Part shown: piece by piece, positions 1-12,015 of the stretch
How the letters are laid out: the number at the start of each line of letters is the position of its first letter
Position numbering within the stretch: the stretch's first letter is position 1
Assembly (NCBI RefSeq): GCF_003944835.1
Contig: NZ_RWIV01000001.1
Location: 4,205,501-4,269,500 of the forward strand
DNA: 64,000 nt
From: Bacillus sp. HMF5848
Lineage (GTDB): Bacteria > Bacillota > Bacilli > Bacillales > HMF5848
Direction of reading: 5' to 3'
The notes under the pieces: generated by a model
Told to the model about the DNA's origin: nothing
What the model saw: the letters and a program-made list of their open reading frames with translations, nothing else
Database searches by the model: none
Program-made: the position numbers and the translations under genes

Positions 1-102
1 TTTAATTATTTCCCCATCGATTTTGATAACAAGTCGGAACACACCATGTGTACTAGGATGTTGTGGCCCTACATTTAACAGCATTTCCTCCGTGCGAATC
101 AT
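1..102 (-). CDS. nuoD: NADH-quinone oxidoreductase subunit D, N-terminal fragment
   Basis: Only the first 34 codons are inside the window. The peptide contains [15 protein letters not shown], the highly conserved N-terminal signature of the 49-kDa/NuoD subunit of complex I, which lines the quinone site in the peripheral arm. The ATG follows a GGAGGTG ribosome-binding site and lies three bases after the nuoC stop, so it is the next gene of the nuo operon. The gene runs off the left edge of the window. Confidence 0.95.
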   Translation of the reverse strand, partial: MIRTEEMLLNVGPQHPSTHGVFRLVIKIDGEIIK

Positions 103-105
103 ATG

Positions 106-1236
106 CTACACCTCCACATCGTAAGGTTCATAGTCTTTGCGTAGCGGGTGACCTACCCATTCATCTGACAGCATAATCCGCGTTAAGTTAGGATGATTTG
201 TAAAGTGAATGCCTAGTAGGTCATAGGCTTCACGTTCCGGCCAATCAGCACCCTTCCAGAGCGGTTCTAATGACTGGATCGTTGGTTTATCACGTTCAAT
301 CTTTACTTTTAAAGCAACAGATTGTTTATTTTTATAAGAATATAAGTGCACATACACTTCCATGTGTGTTTCAAAGTCCGTTCCGTGCAGTTCAGACAGA
401 TAATCAAAGCCAAGCTGTTCATTGTATTTAAGGAATTCTGCCACTTTAAAATACGTATCCGATTTAGCTACGAGAGTAGGTACATCTTTTGACAGTTTAT
501 TTATATATGAGTCTTCTAAAACATCTTCACCGAGATGCTCCGTTATAACTTTAATATATTTATCTAGATACGGCTGATTCGGTGATGGTTTCTCCGGCCC
601 AGCAGTAGCGTCTGAAGTATTACTTTTTGCGGTCTTCGCCTTAGCTGCTGCTGCAGCGGCGGCTTTTGCTTTGGCAGCCGCAATAGCTTTCGCTTTTTCA
701 TCATCTGAACTAGCCGATGCACCTTGCTTAGCTTGTGCGGCCGCTTTCGCTTTCGCTGCGGCTGCTGCTTTTGCTTTCGCGGCTGCGGCAGCCTTTGCTT
801 TTTCATCTGCTGATGATGACTCGCCTTCGCCTGACGCTTGTTGCTTTGCGAGGGCGGCAGCTTTCGCTTTCGCTGCGGCTGCTGCTTTTGCTTTCGCGGC
901 TGCGGCAGCCTTTGCTTTTTCATCTGCTGATGATGACTCGCCTTCGCCTGACTCTTGTTGCTTTGCGAGGGCGGCCGCTTTCGCTTTCGCTGCGGCTGCT
1001 GCTTTTGCTTTTGCGGCTGCGACGGCCTTTGCTTTTTCATCTGCTGCACTACTTTGTGGTGTTTCTTCTATCTTTGAATCTGTCGATTTAGTATTATCTT
1101 CATTTTTAGTATCCATTTGAGAGGCTTCTGCTGCTTTTTGCTTTGCTAGTGCAGCGGCTTTTGCCTTTGCTGCAGCAGCAGCTTTCGCTTTCGCGGCTGC
1201 CTCCCTCTTCTGTTGCTCTAAATCTTTTTCGCTCAT
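106..1236 (-). CDS. nuoC: NADH-quinone oxidoreductase subunit C with Ala/Lys-rich repeat extension
   Basis: The C-terminal part (about residues 215-376) is a normal NuoC/30-kDa domain, with the signature EREAYDLLGIHF followed by HPNLTRI and HPLRKDYEP. It docks on the peripheral arm of complex I. Residues 1-210 are a low-complexity extension of AAAAKAKAAALAKQ-like blocks, separated by acidic Ser/Gly linkers; part of it is encoded by 117-bp in-frame DNA repeats. Bacillaceae NuoC proteins are known to carry Ala/Lys-rich N-terminal extensions, so this exaggerates a family trait. The extension is probably helical, basic and exposed; its role is unknown. The gene lies three bases from both nuoB and nuoD, and the ATG is the only start giving the whole frame. 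Confidence 0.93.
   Translation of the reverse strand: MSEKDLEQQKREAAAKAKAAAAAKAKAAALAKQKAAEASQMDTKNEDNTKSTDSKIEETPQSSAADEKAKAVAAAKAKAAAAAKAKAAALAKQQESGEGESSSADEKAKAAAAAKAKAAAAAKAKAAALAKQQASGEGESSSADEKAKAAAAAKAKAAAAAKAKAAAQAKQGASASSDDEKAKAIAAAKAKAAAAAAAKAKTAKSNTSDATAGPEKPSPNQPYLDKYIKVITEHLGEDVLEDSYINKLSKDVPTLVAKSDTYFKVAEFLKYNEQLGFDYLSELHGTDFETHMEVYVHLYSYKNKQSVALKVKIERDKPTIQSLEPLWKGADWPEREAYDLLGIHFTNHPNLTRIMLSDEWVGHPLRKDYEPYDVEV
742..1092 (-). repeat. 117-bp in-frame tandem repeats inside nuoC
   Basis: Three copies of a near-identical 117-bp (39-codon) unit. The TCATCTGC landmark recurs at 803, 920 and 1037. Each copy encodes Ala/Lys stretches followed by a GEGESSSADE-type linker. Very high nucleotide identity suggests recent expansion by slippage or unequal recombination. 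Outer boundaries are approximate. Confidence 0.85.
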
Positions 1237-1239
1237 GGC

Positions 1240-1752
1240 CTACAGCACCTTCTTCCCTGTCTTGGCTTCATAGCGAATTTTCTCTTTTAATTTATTTATC
1301 CCATAAATAAGAGCCGCTGGGTTTGGTGGACACCCTGGGATATACACATCAACTGGAACTATCTGGTCCACACCTTTAACTACTGCATAAGACTTAACGT
1401 AAGGACCTCCAGCTGTTGCACATGACCCCATTGCAATTACCCATTTCGGCTCTGGCATTTGATCATACAGTCGACGAACAATAGGTGCCATTTTCTTTGT
1501 AACAGTACCAGACACAATCATGACATCAGATTGACGTGGCGATGTACGGAAAAAGGAACCAAATCGGTCTAAATCATAGTGCGATGAACCTACCCCCATC
1601 ATTTCAATCGCACAGCAAGCAAGACCAAAGGTTAAAGGCCATAGTGAATTACTTCGCGCCCAAGCCTTCAACTGTTCTAGTGTCGACATAAACACATTTC
1701 GTTGTAGCTCTTCCATTTCTTCGGCTGTAATGTTATCCAGCTTTAAGACCAT
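1240..1752 (-). CDS. nuoB: NADH-quinone oxidoreductase subunit B (N2 cluster)
   Basis: A 170-residue PSST/NuoB protein. It carries the tetranuclear N2 iron-sulfur cluster that passes electrons to quinone. The cluster ligands are visible as Cys46-Cys47 in LACCAIEMM, Cys111 in [10 protein letters not shown] and Cys141 in [10 protein letters not shown] chose the ATG at 1752 because it has an AAGGTG site just upstream and gives the usual N terminus MVLKLD; a start seven codons further upstream has no good site. The gene overlaps the end of nuoA by about ten bases and lies three bases before nuoC, so the genes are translationally coupled. Confidence 0.95.
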   Translation of the reverse strand: MVLKLDNITAEEMEELQRNVFMSTLEQLKAWARSNSLWPLTFGLACCAIEMMGVGSSHYDLDRFGSFFRTSPRQSDVMIVSGTVTKKMAPIVRRLYDQMPEPKWVIAMGSCATAGGPYVKSYAVVKGVDQIVPVDVYIPGCPPNPAALIYGINKLKEKIRYEAKTGKKVL

Positions 1753-2117
1753 TTTAACACCTTCTTCTTCCAAGCATAGACTAAACCAATTACTAGCATT
1801 AATACAAATATTAACATCTCAATAAGGGCAAATAAGCCTAATTTATCATAAGCAACTGCCCATGGATACAGAAATACTGTCTCCACATCAAAAATGACAA
1901 ATAATAATGCAAAGATATAGTATCTTACGTTAAATTGAACTCTTGAGTCATGAAACGGTTCAATCCCACTTTCGTAAGTAGTCTTTTTGGCATCGTTTGG
2001 TGCGTGCGGACGCAAAATTCGCCCTGCTGTCAATGCTACTAGTGGTAATAAAATACCGAGTGTAAGAAAGACAAATACGATAAGATAGTTGTTAAAATAC
2101 TGGTTTAATTGTTCCAT
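1743..2117 (-). CDS. nuoA: NADH-quinone oxidoreductase subunit A
   Basis: A 124-residue membrane subunit with three predicted transmembrane helices (about residues 9-31, 66-85 and 95-117). The conserved matrix loop [20 protein letters not shown] and the following [12 protein letters not shown] motif are present. It forms part of the quinone-site/membrane-arm junction of complex I. The ATG follows a strong GGAGGGGG site. It is the first gene of the nuo operon, which fits a complex I-like enzyme of the Bacillus type; whether the NADH-binding NuoEFG module is present cannot be seen here. Confidence 0.95.
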   Translation of the reverse strand: MEQLNQYFNNYLIVFVFLTLGILLPLVALTAGRILRPHAPNDAKKTTYESGIEPFHDSRVQFNVRYYIFALLFVIFDVETVFLYPWAVAYDKLGLFALIEMLIFVLMLVIGLVYAWKKKVLKWS

Positions 2118-2187
2118 GCCGCCCCCTCCATTTGTTGTACCCTGACTTTTCTAAAAGATTGAAAGATTTAGTTTTGTAACCGATAAC

Positions 2188-2217
2188 ATTATAACACTTT
2201 TTTACAAGTAGTGTCGA
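2188..2217 (-). promoter_or_regulatory. probable sigma-A promoter of the nuo operon
   Basis: On the minus strand a TCGACA -35 box (one mismatch to TTGACA) is separated by 18 bp from a perfect TATAAT -10 box. It lies 71 bp upstream of the nuoA start. The -35 box overlaps TGTCGAC on the plus strand, a heptamer close to the Spo0A box. Confidence 0.6.
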
Positions 2218-2422
2218 CTGAAAGGAGCCTTGGCCGACCTTAGTAGTTTTTTCAATAAATACATATATGTAGAGTGTTTTTATAATATGTACGTACCGCT
2301 TTTGACAAGTACTACACCCTGGATCAGGACGATTCTTTATATTTTAAGATAATGATAAATGATAAACTCCCCGAATCTAGCAACCCTCACAATGTCAATG
2401 TACAAAAAATGACATTTTATGT

Positions 2423-2557
2423 CAGTGACAATAGTCACTGTAAAAACGCTATATAATGAATCGTGACGAAAGAAAAGTGTAAGAGCCGCCTATCGACTTT
2501 AGCCAAAATTGTGATATTCCACCTGCACCCTTACCATGCAACCTACGCTGGTTTTTT
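2423..2557 (+). ncRNA. candidate small RNA with palindromic operator
   Basis: This lies in the 544-bp gap between nuoA and cysK, which holds no convincing ORF. On the plus strand a CAGTGAC-AATA-GTCACTG palindrome (2423-2440) precedes a perfect TATAAT (2452-2457). About 90 bases on, an ACCA-t-GC/GC-TGGT stem with a 7-base loop is followed by six T residues (2533-2557). The intervening sequence includes a CCACCTGCACCC stretch that could face ribosome-binding sites. No good -35 box is seen, as expected for an activator-dependent or spurious promoter. Confidence 0.3.
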
Positions 2558-2613
2558 CTGTCACTGAACATTTTCGTGCTCTTTAATACTAAATAACCTT
2601 TTATGATTTTTTT

Positions 2614-2645
2614 CCAAAAAGAAAAAGTGCAGCTTCAGCCACACT
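2614..2645 (-). terminator. rho-independent terminator of cysK
   Basis: On the minus strand a GTGTGGC/GCTGCAC stem with two wobble pairs and a TGAA loop is followed by TTTTTCTTTTT. It lies 17 bases after the cysK stop. Confidence 0.7.
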
Positions 2646-2661
2646 CTAATTAGGATTCATA

Positions 2662-3591
2662 TTAAAACTGAAACAAATCACTAGATAAATAACGCTCTCC
2701 GGTGTCACATGCAATACATACTACAACCTCACCGGGCTTCATGCGTTTTGCCACTTCAATTGCTGCGTAGCAGGCTGCCCCAGAGGATGGACCGACTAAT
2801 ATCCCCTCTTCTGAAGCTAAACGACGAGCTATATCGTACGCTTGCTCATCCTCAATTTTTAAAATTTCATTATATACGTTTTGGTTTAGAATAGAAGGAA
2901 TAAATCCTGGACTAGTTCCAACAAGCTTATGCTTTCCTGGTTTTCCACCTGATAAAACTGGTGATCCTGCAGGTTCAACTACATGAACTGATAAGTCTGG
3001 ATAGTGTTCCTTTAGAACCTCTCCTGTGCCTGTAATTGTCCCGCCTGTTCCTGCGGTTGCGACAAATGCTGACAGCGGTTTACCTATACTCTCCATCGCC
3101 TTCAGAATTTCCAACGCAGTGGAGTGTCTGTGTGCATCAGGGTTGGCATTATTATCAAACTGCATCGGCATAAAGCTGTTTGGAATCTCGCTTGCTAATT
3201 GCTTTGCTTTCTCTATTGCGCCAGGCATTTTTTCATCACCAGGGGTTAATACAACCTCTGCCCCATAAGCCTTCAACAGATTGATGCGCTCTTGTGTCAT
3301 TGTATCAGGCATTACAATAATGGATTTGTACCCTCTTGCCGCCGCGTTCATGGCAAGACCAATGCCGGTATTTCCGCTTGTAGGCTCAATAATAGTCGCT
3401 CCTGGCTTGAGAAGCCCTTGTTTTTCAGCATCATTAATCATATTGAAAGCAGCGCGATCTTTTACACTTTTACTAGGATTAAAAAATTCCAATTTCAAGT
3501 ATATATCAGCACCATTTTCAGGATTAAGTTTATTTAATTTTACTAATGGGGTGTCCCCAATTAGTTCAGCGATATTTTGCACGACCTTCAT
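2662..3591 (-). CDS. cysK: cysteine synthase (O-acetylserine sulfhydrylase)
   Basis: A 309-residue fold-type II PLP enzyme that makes cysteine from O-acetylserine and sulfide in the cytoplasm. The PLP lysine is Lys44 in PSKSVKDR, the substrate loop is TSGNTG (71-76), and the phosphate-binding GTGGTITGTG loop follows. Length is standard. The ATG is preceded by GGGAGTG. It is monocistronic: a terminator follows it and a TATAAT (3621-3626) precedes it. Its position between nuo and atp is not the B. subtilis arrangement. A close paralogue (CysM or an O-phosphoserine enzyme) cannot be excluded by sequence reading alone. Confidence 0.92.
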   Translation of the reverse strand: MKVVQNIAELIGDTPLVKLNKLNPENGADIYLKLEFFNPSKSVKDRAAFNMINDAEKQGLLKPGATIIEPTSGNTGIGLAMNAAARGYKSIIVMPDTMTQERINLLKAYGAEVVLTPGDEKMPGAIEKAKQLASEIPNSFMPMQFDNNANPDAHRHSTALEILKAMESIGKPLSAFVATAGTGGTITGTGEVLKEHYPDLSVHVVEPAGSPVLSGGKPGKHKLVGTSPGFIPSILNQNVYNEILKIEDEQAYDIARRLASEEGILVGPSSGAACYAAIEVAKRMKPGEVVVCIACDTGERYLSSDLFQF

Positions 3592-3620
3592 GTGTGATCA
3601 CTCCCTATTTTCTTAAATGT

Positions 3621-3650
3621 ATTATATCAAATATTTAATCCCAACTAAAG
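3621..3650 (-). promoter_or_regulatory. possible cysK promoter
   Basis: A perfect TATAAT on the minus strand (3621-3626) lies about 30 bp before the cysK start. The -35 region is poor. An AACCAATAA stretch just upstream loosely resembles CymR-type sites but is too weak to call. Confidence 0.35.
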
Positions 3651-3759
3651 TTATTGGTTTAATAATTAAAAAGACGGCTTGGTACTCCACTAACTGACAG
3701 TAAACACCTACTTATTGACGAGTAGATAGGCAAGTCGTGTTTTATATGTATCGATTTGG

Positions 3760-3893
3760 TGTTTACTTGATACCTATTGCGTGTCGACTTGATACCTATT
3801 TCATGTCGACTACATACCCATTTCGTGTCGACTCTGTACCTAATTCATGTCGAGTACATACCCATTTCGTGTCGACTCTGTACCTAATTAAAG
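3760..3893. repeat. 22-bp tandem array with TGTCGA(C/G) core
   Basis: TGTCGA recurs at 3782, 3804, 3826, 3848 and 3870, exactly 22 bp apart. Each is followed by (C/G) and a TACC(T/C)A half. A degenerate unit precedes them. The array lies between the atp operon terminator and the cysK promoter. The heptamers match the Spo0A box TGTCGAA in six of seven positions. The same design recurs at 14.4, 59.0 and 63.6 kb. Confidence 0.9.
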
Positions 3894-4012
3894 TATTTTC
3901 TGCAATATAACCAGGTGTTATTGCTATGTGTTTAAGTATCCTTCATTTATATCAACATAACCGAAACTTTGCTGTCCTGGTACATACCATAGAAGCATTT
4001 GGTTTACTCACC

Positions 4013-4054
4013 AAAAAAGCACCCTACTTCATATGTGAAATAGGGTGCTTTTTT
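4013..4054 (-). terminator. terminator of the atp operon
   Basis: A strong inverted repeat (AAAAAAGCACCCTA with TAGGGTGCTTTTTT) lies just after the atpC stop. It has A and T runs on both sides, so it would act in both directions. Confidence 0.9.
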
Positions 4055-4056
4055 AG

Positions 4057-4476
<420 letters not shown>

Positions 4477-4481
4477 CTATT

Positions 4482-5924
<1,443 letters not shown>

Positions 5925-6007
5925 TCACTGCCAAGTCCTTATTTATCATTCAAAAAGTATAATTAGTCTGAATGTATTTATTCATGTCACTTTATAATTA
6001 ATGAATC

Positions 6008-6871
<864 letters not shown>

Positions 6872-6978
6872 TCACCACCTTTTTCCCAGTATGAACAGTG
6901 GCGGCAGACGTATGTCAACCGCCTCTAAAAAATATTAATACATAGTTACAAAAGCTTATTTAATGGACACAAGTCCTA

Positions 6979-8502
<1,524 letters not shown>

Positions 8503-9048
8503 CTACGATCTTCTCAGCATTATATCCTTTTTAATACGTACTAATTTCCGAGTCAAGCTACCATCATAAATGGTATTTCCAATGCGTACTTTTACCCCAC
8601 CAAGAATACTGTCATCAACTACGTTTTCAATATTTAACGACTGCTTTCCTATTTTACTAGCAAACGTCTGTGAAATCGTTGATAACTCCTCAGTCGATAA
8701 TTCTCTTACTGAGTAAACAGTTGCTTCTGCGACTCCTCTATCTTCATTAGCGTATGCAATGTAGGAATCAACAACAGCAGTTGTTTGATCAATACGTTGT
8801 TTATCAGTTAGAAGAAATAAAGTATTAAGTACATTTGTTGAAATGTCAGTAAAAACATTTTTTAAGAACTCTTTCTTTTTTGCCAAAGATAATTTTGGTG
8901 ATTGTAAAAGAGTTGTTAATTCTTTGTTTTGTGAAAAAACTTCCTTCACTACACGAAGCTCATTCTCTATTTCTTGAATAAGTTGCTGTTCCTTCGCGAT
9001 AGTAAATAAAGCTAAGCCGTAACGTTTGGCGACTGAAGCATTTCTCAT
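8503..9048 (-). CDS. atpH: F1Fo ATP synthase delta subunit
   Basis: A 181-residue OSCP/delta subunit that ties the b-subunit stalk to the top of F1. The N-terminal six-helix domain begins ASVAKRYGLALF, and the C-terminal motif DDSILGGVKVRIGNTIYDGS is typical. Its ATG overlaps the atpF stop as ATGA, so translation is coupled. Length and position are standard. Confidence 0.95.
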   Translation of the reverse strand: MRNASVAKRYGLALFTIAKEQQLIQEIENELRVVKEVFSQNKELTTLLQSPKLSLAKKKEFLKNVFTDISTNVLNTLFLLTDKQRIDQTTAVVDSYIAYANEDRGVAEATVYSVRELSTEELSTISQTFASKIGKQSLNIENVVDDSILGGVKVRIGNTIYDGSLTRKLVRIKKDIMLRRS

Positions 9049-9536
9049 CTCACTTCGCCTACCTCTTGAATATACTCATCAATTAGCTTCTTTTGATCTT
9101 CAACACTTAGCTCTTTTTCAATTACTTTCGAAGCAATAAGGACGGATAAAGTAGATACTTGTTCACGAAGTTCTGAAATCGCTTGTTCTCTTTCGCGCTT
9201 TATTTCAGTGATAGCAGCATTTTTCATGCGCTCCGCATCTTGGATTGCTTCATCCAAAATCGCTCTTCCTTGTTGTTCACCGAGCTTCTTTGCTTCTTGA
9301 ACAATTCGTTGTGACTCAAGTCTTGCATTTTCTAACTCTTCGCGTTGACGAGAAAGAAATTCTTCTGCATCTTGACGGTTTTTTTCTGCAGATTCAATTT
9401 GCTCATTTATCGTTTGTTGACGCTGTTCCATAATACCCATTAGAGGTTTAAGCGCCACTCTTTTTAAGAAATAGAGCAAAACTAGGAATGCAACTAATTG
9501 GTATAAAATAGATCCCCATGGAATAACAAAATCCAC
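9045..9536 (-). CDS. atpF: F1Fo ATP synthase b subunit
   Basis: A 163-residue peripheral-stalk subunit: one N-terminal membrane helix (about residues 8-27, GSILYQLVAFLVLLYFL) and then a long charged coiled coil rich in Glu, Gln, Arg and Ala. It holds the stator to F1 through AtpH. The start is GTG, with AAAGGAGTG upstream. The 355-bp gap before it, after atpE, is unusual for this operon. Confidence 0.95.
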   Translation of the reverse strand: MDFVIPWGSILYQLVAFLVLLYFLKRVALKPLMGIMEQRQQTINEQIESAEKNRQDAEEFLSRQREELENARLESQRIVQEAKKLGEQQGRAILDEAIQDAERMKNAAITEIKREREQAISELREQVSTLSVLIASKVIEKELSVEDQKKLIDEYIQEVGEVR

Positions 9537-9891
9537 CTTGGTTCACTCCTTTCATTGAGTATGAAAATATCAGATCTAAGTACATATAAATATTTTTTGT
9601 ATTGGCGCTGTTAATTGGAGAGTTTAACTCCTGCTATCGAGCTAAAACCAGCGACAATCCCTTGTGAGAGAAAGAACCCGTTACGCCTAGTTAATGCGCA
9701 GGCGAGACTGCTCGCGGAAAAAGAGCGACCTTTTTTAAGCATATTAACAACGGAGTCTAGCATAGACAAAAGAATTTATCACAACATTCCTTGTCAAAGT
9801 AAATGATACATAAGGAATGGCGAAGGTTCGTAGTCGAACACTATCGCCATTCCTGGTTTTGCATTCCGGAAATAACGGAAAGCTATAAAAA
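9537..9891 (-). promoter_or_regulatory. structured 355-bp atpE-atpF intercistronic region with large hairpin
   Basis: There is no convincing ORF. The key element is an 11-bp perfect inverted repeat, AGGAATGGCGA at 9813-9823 and its complement at 9844-9854. An inner GTTCG/CGAAC stem (9826-9839) gives a long, stable hairpin. Further on a GCGAG-CAGT-CTCGC hairpin (around 9704-9717) and a GGAG/CTCC pair occur. No long T run follows the main hairpin, so it looks more like an RNA-processing or stability element than a full terminator. Confidence 0.5.
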
Positions 9892-10104
9892 TTATGAGAA
9901 TAAAAGTAAGAATGAAATAACGATTGCGATAATCGGTAATGCTTCAGCAAGGGGAACCCCGATAAACATTAATGTTTGTAAAGCACTACGTGATTCTGGT
10001 TGACGCGCAACACCTTCTAAAGTTGCTCTTACGATGATTGCTACTGCAATACTACCACCTACTGCTGCTAAACCTGCTACAATTGCTACCGCTAAAAAAT
10101 TCAT
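9892..10104 (-). CDS. atpE: F1Fo ATP synthase c subunit, alkaliphile type
   Basis: A 70-residue proteolipid with two membrane helices and the polar loop ARQPES. The ion-binding carboxylate is Glu54 in PLAEALP, i.e. Pro51-x-x-Glu54-x-x-Pro57, the motif known from alkaliphilic Bacillus c subunits. In helix 1 the usual GxGxGxG packing motif reads Gly16-x-Ser18-x-Ala20-x-Ala22, halfway to the alkaliphile AxAxAxA; Val21 also matches. Ten or more copies form the rotor ring. It lies between atpB and the structured gap before atpF. Identity is certain; the alkaliphile reading is inference from family knowledge. Confidence 0.97.
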   Translation of the reverse strand: MNFLAVAIVAGLAAVGGSIAVAIIVRATLEGVARQPESRSALQTLMFIGVPLAEALPIIAIVISFLLLFS

Positions 10105-10177
10105 AATAATAATCCTCCTCGAAAAGGTAATTTTCTTTTTTAAAATTTATTATACGCTCTGAATTTAAGAGCATAGT

Positions 10178-11289
<1,112 letters not shown>

Positions 11290-11296
11290 TACCTTG

Positions 11297-11515
11297 TTAC
11301 CTTTCTATAAAAGGCTTGACAGCTTGGTACACACCATAAGCTCCCGAGAACATCCCTAGTAAAAGGAAAACCACGAGAAATAAAGGTCTAGTGCCAAACA
11401 AACTATCGATCCATAAGCCTAACCAAACACCTACGACCACACCACCAACTATGTATGAGGAAATAATGGAGACTAATACCATTGCACGCCACGGATTTTG
11501 CTTTCCACTCGACAA
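11297..11515 (-). CDS. atpZ: AtpZ/AtpI-family membrane protein, first gene of atp operon
   Basis: A 72-residue protein with two membrane helices (about 15-35 and 42-64) and the family motif GLWIDSLFGTRPLFLVV, followed by GAYGVYQ. The start is a TTG at 11515: an AGGAGG site lies seven bases before it, and it falls downstream of the promoter seen at 11560-11589, whereas an ATG at 11554 would sit on the transcription start. In alkaliphilic Bacillus an atpZ gene in this position is reported to act in Mg2+/Ca2+ transport together with AtpI. Confidence 0.85.
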   Translation of the reverse strand: MSSGKQNPWRAMVLVSIISSYIVGGVVVGVWLGLWIDSLFGTRPLFLVVFLLLGMFSGAYGVYQAVKPFIER

Positions 11516-11559
11516 TGACGTTCCTCCTATTCTCCTAAAAAAAAGTATATACAATTGAA

Positions 11560-11589
11560 AGTATAACAGGGATTAATATGGCATGTCAT
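11560..11589 (-). promoter_or_regulatory. probable sigma-A promoter of the atp operon
   Basis: On the minus strand ATGACA (-35, one mismatch) is followed after 18 bp by TATACT (-10). The expected transcription start leaves a leader of about 38 bases before the TTG of atpZ. Confidence 0.6.
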
Positions 11590-11942
11590 TGTTTTTTAGA
11601 AATATTATCCTATCAAAAATGTTCACAAAAGCATGCTATTATCCTTTTAATTATTTTTTGTAATCAAATATATATAGGAAGGATTGATGGCTTCTTGTGA
11701 GTCACAATTTATAGAGGAAACGAAATTCTTTGCTAGCATTATGTACATCTTACAAGGTACAACATTTAACAATCCGACATAAATGTCAAAAAATCGACAA
11801 ATTTTCAGAAGCTATAAAATGCTCTTTGCAAGGATAGTACATAGTTTCAATTACGGTGAAAACCCTATCATTTCACACCCTTTGTTAGCATACAATAGGC
11901 AGTCCTAATGTGTCAATTAAAAAGAGAGACTTACAGCGTGTG

Positions 11943-11983
11943 TGTGACAAAAGTCACAGACAAATTGTGAAGACTTACACAAT
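11943..11983. promoter_or_regulatory. two adjacent CRP/FNR-like palindromes
   Basis: TGTGACAAAAGTCACA (11943-11958) fits TGTGA-N6-TCACA exactly. A second site, TGTGAAGACTTACACA, follows within 11964-11983 and has one mismatch. They lie between the protease gene end and the atp promoter, about 350 bp from the latter, with no obvious target promoter. The second site overlaps the arm of the hairpin at 11974-12006. Confidence 0.3.
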
Positions 11984-12015
11984 GTCGTAAAAATGCATCG
12001 TGTAAGCCTTTTTTT
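11974..12015. terminator. hairpin after the subtilase gene
   Basis: An 11-bp stem, CTTACACAATG with CATCGTGTAAG, lies eight bases after the stop of the minus-strand protease gene. The T run (12009-12015) is on the plus-strand side, so as an intrinsic terminator it is better placed for plus-strand transcription. For the protease transcript the stem has no U tract. Confidence 0.55.

Noticed and set aside
671-1120. Ala/Phe-rich plus-strand frames opposite nuoC
   Set aside because: Shadows of the GC-rich Ala/Lys repeats; nuoC itself is clearly coding.
3760-3893. CRISPR array
   Set aside because: Units are 22 bp without separate unique spacers of 30 bp or more; no cas genes are nearby. The same applies to all other arrays here.
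9615-9806. A 63-codon plus-strand frame in the atpE-atpF gap
   Set aside because: No ribosome-binding site, antisense to the operon, and no similarity recognised.
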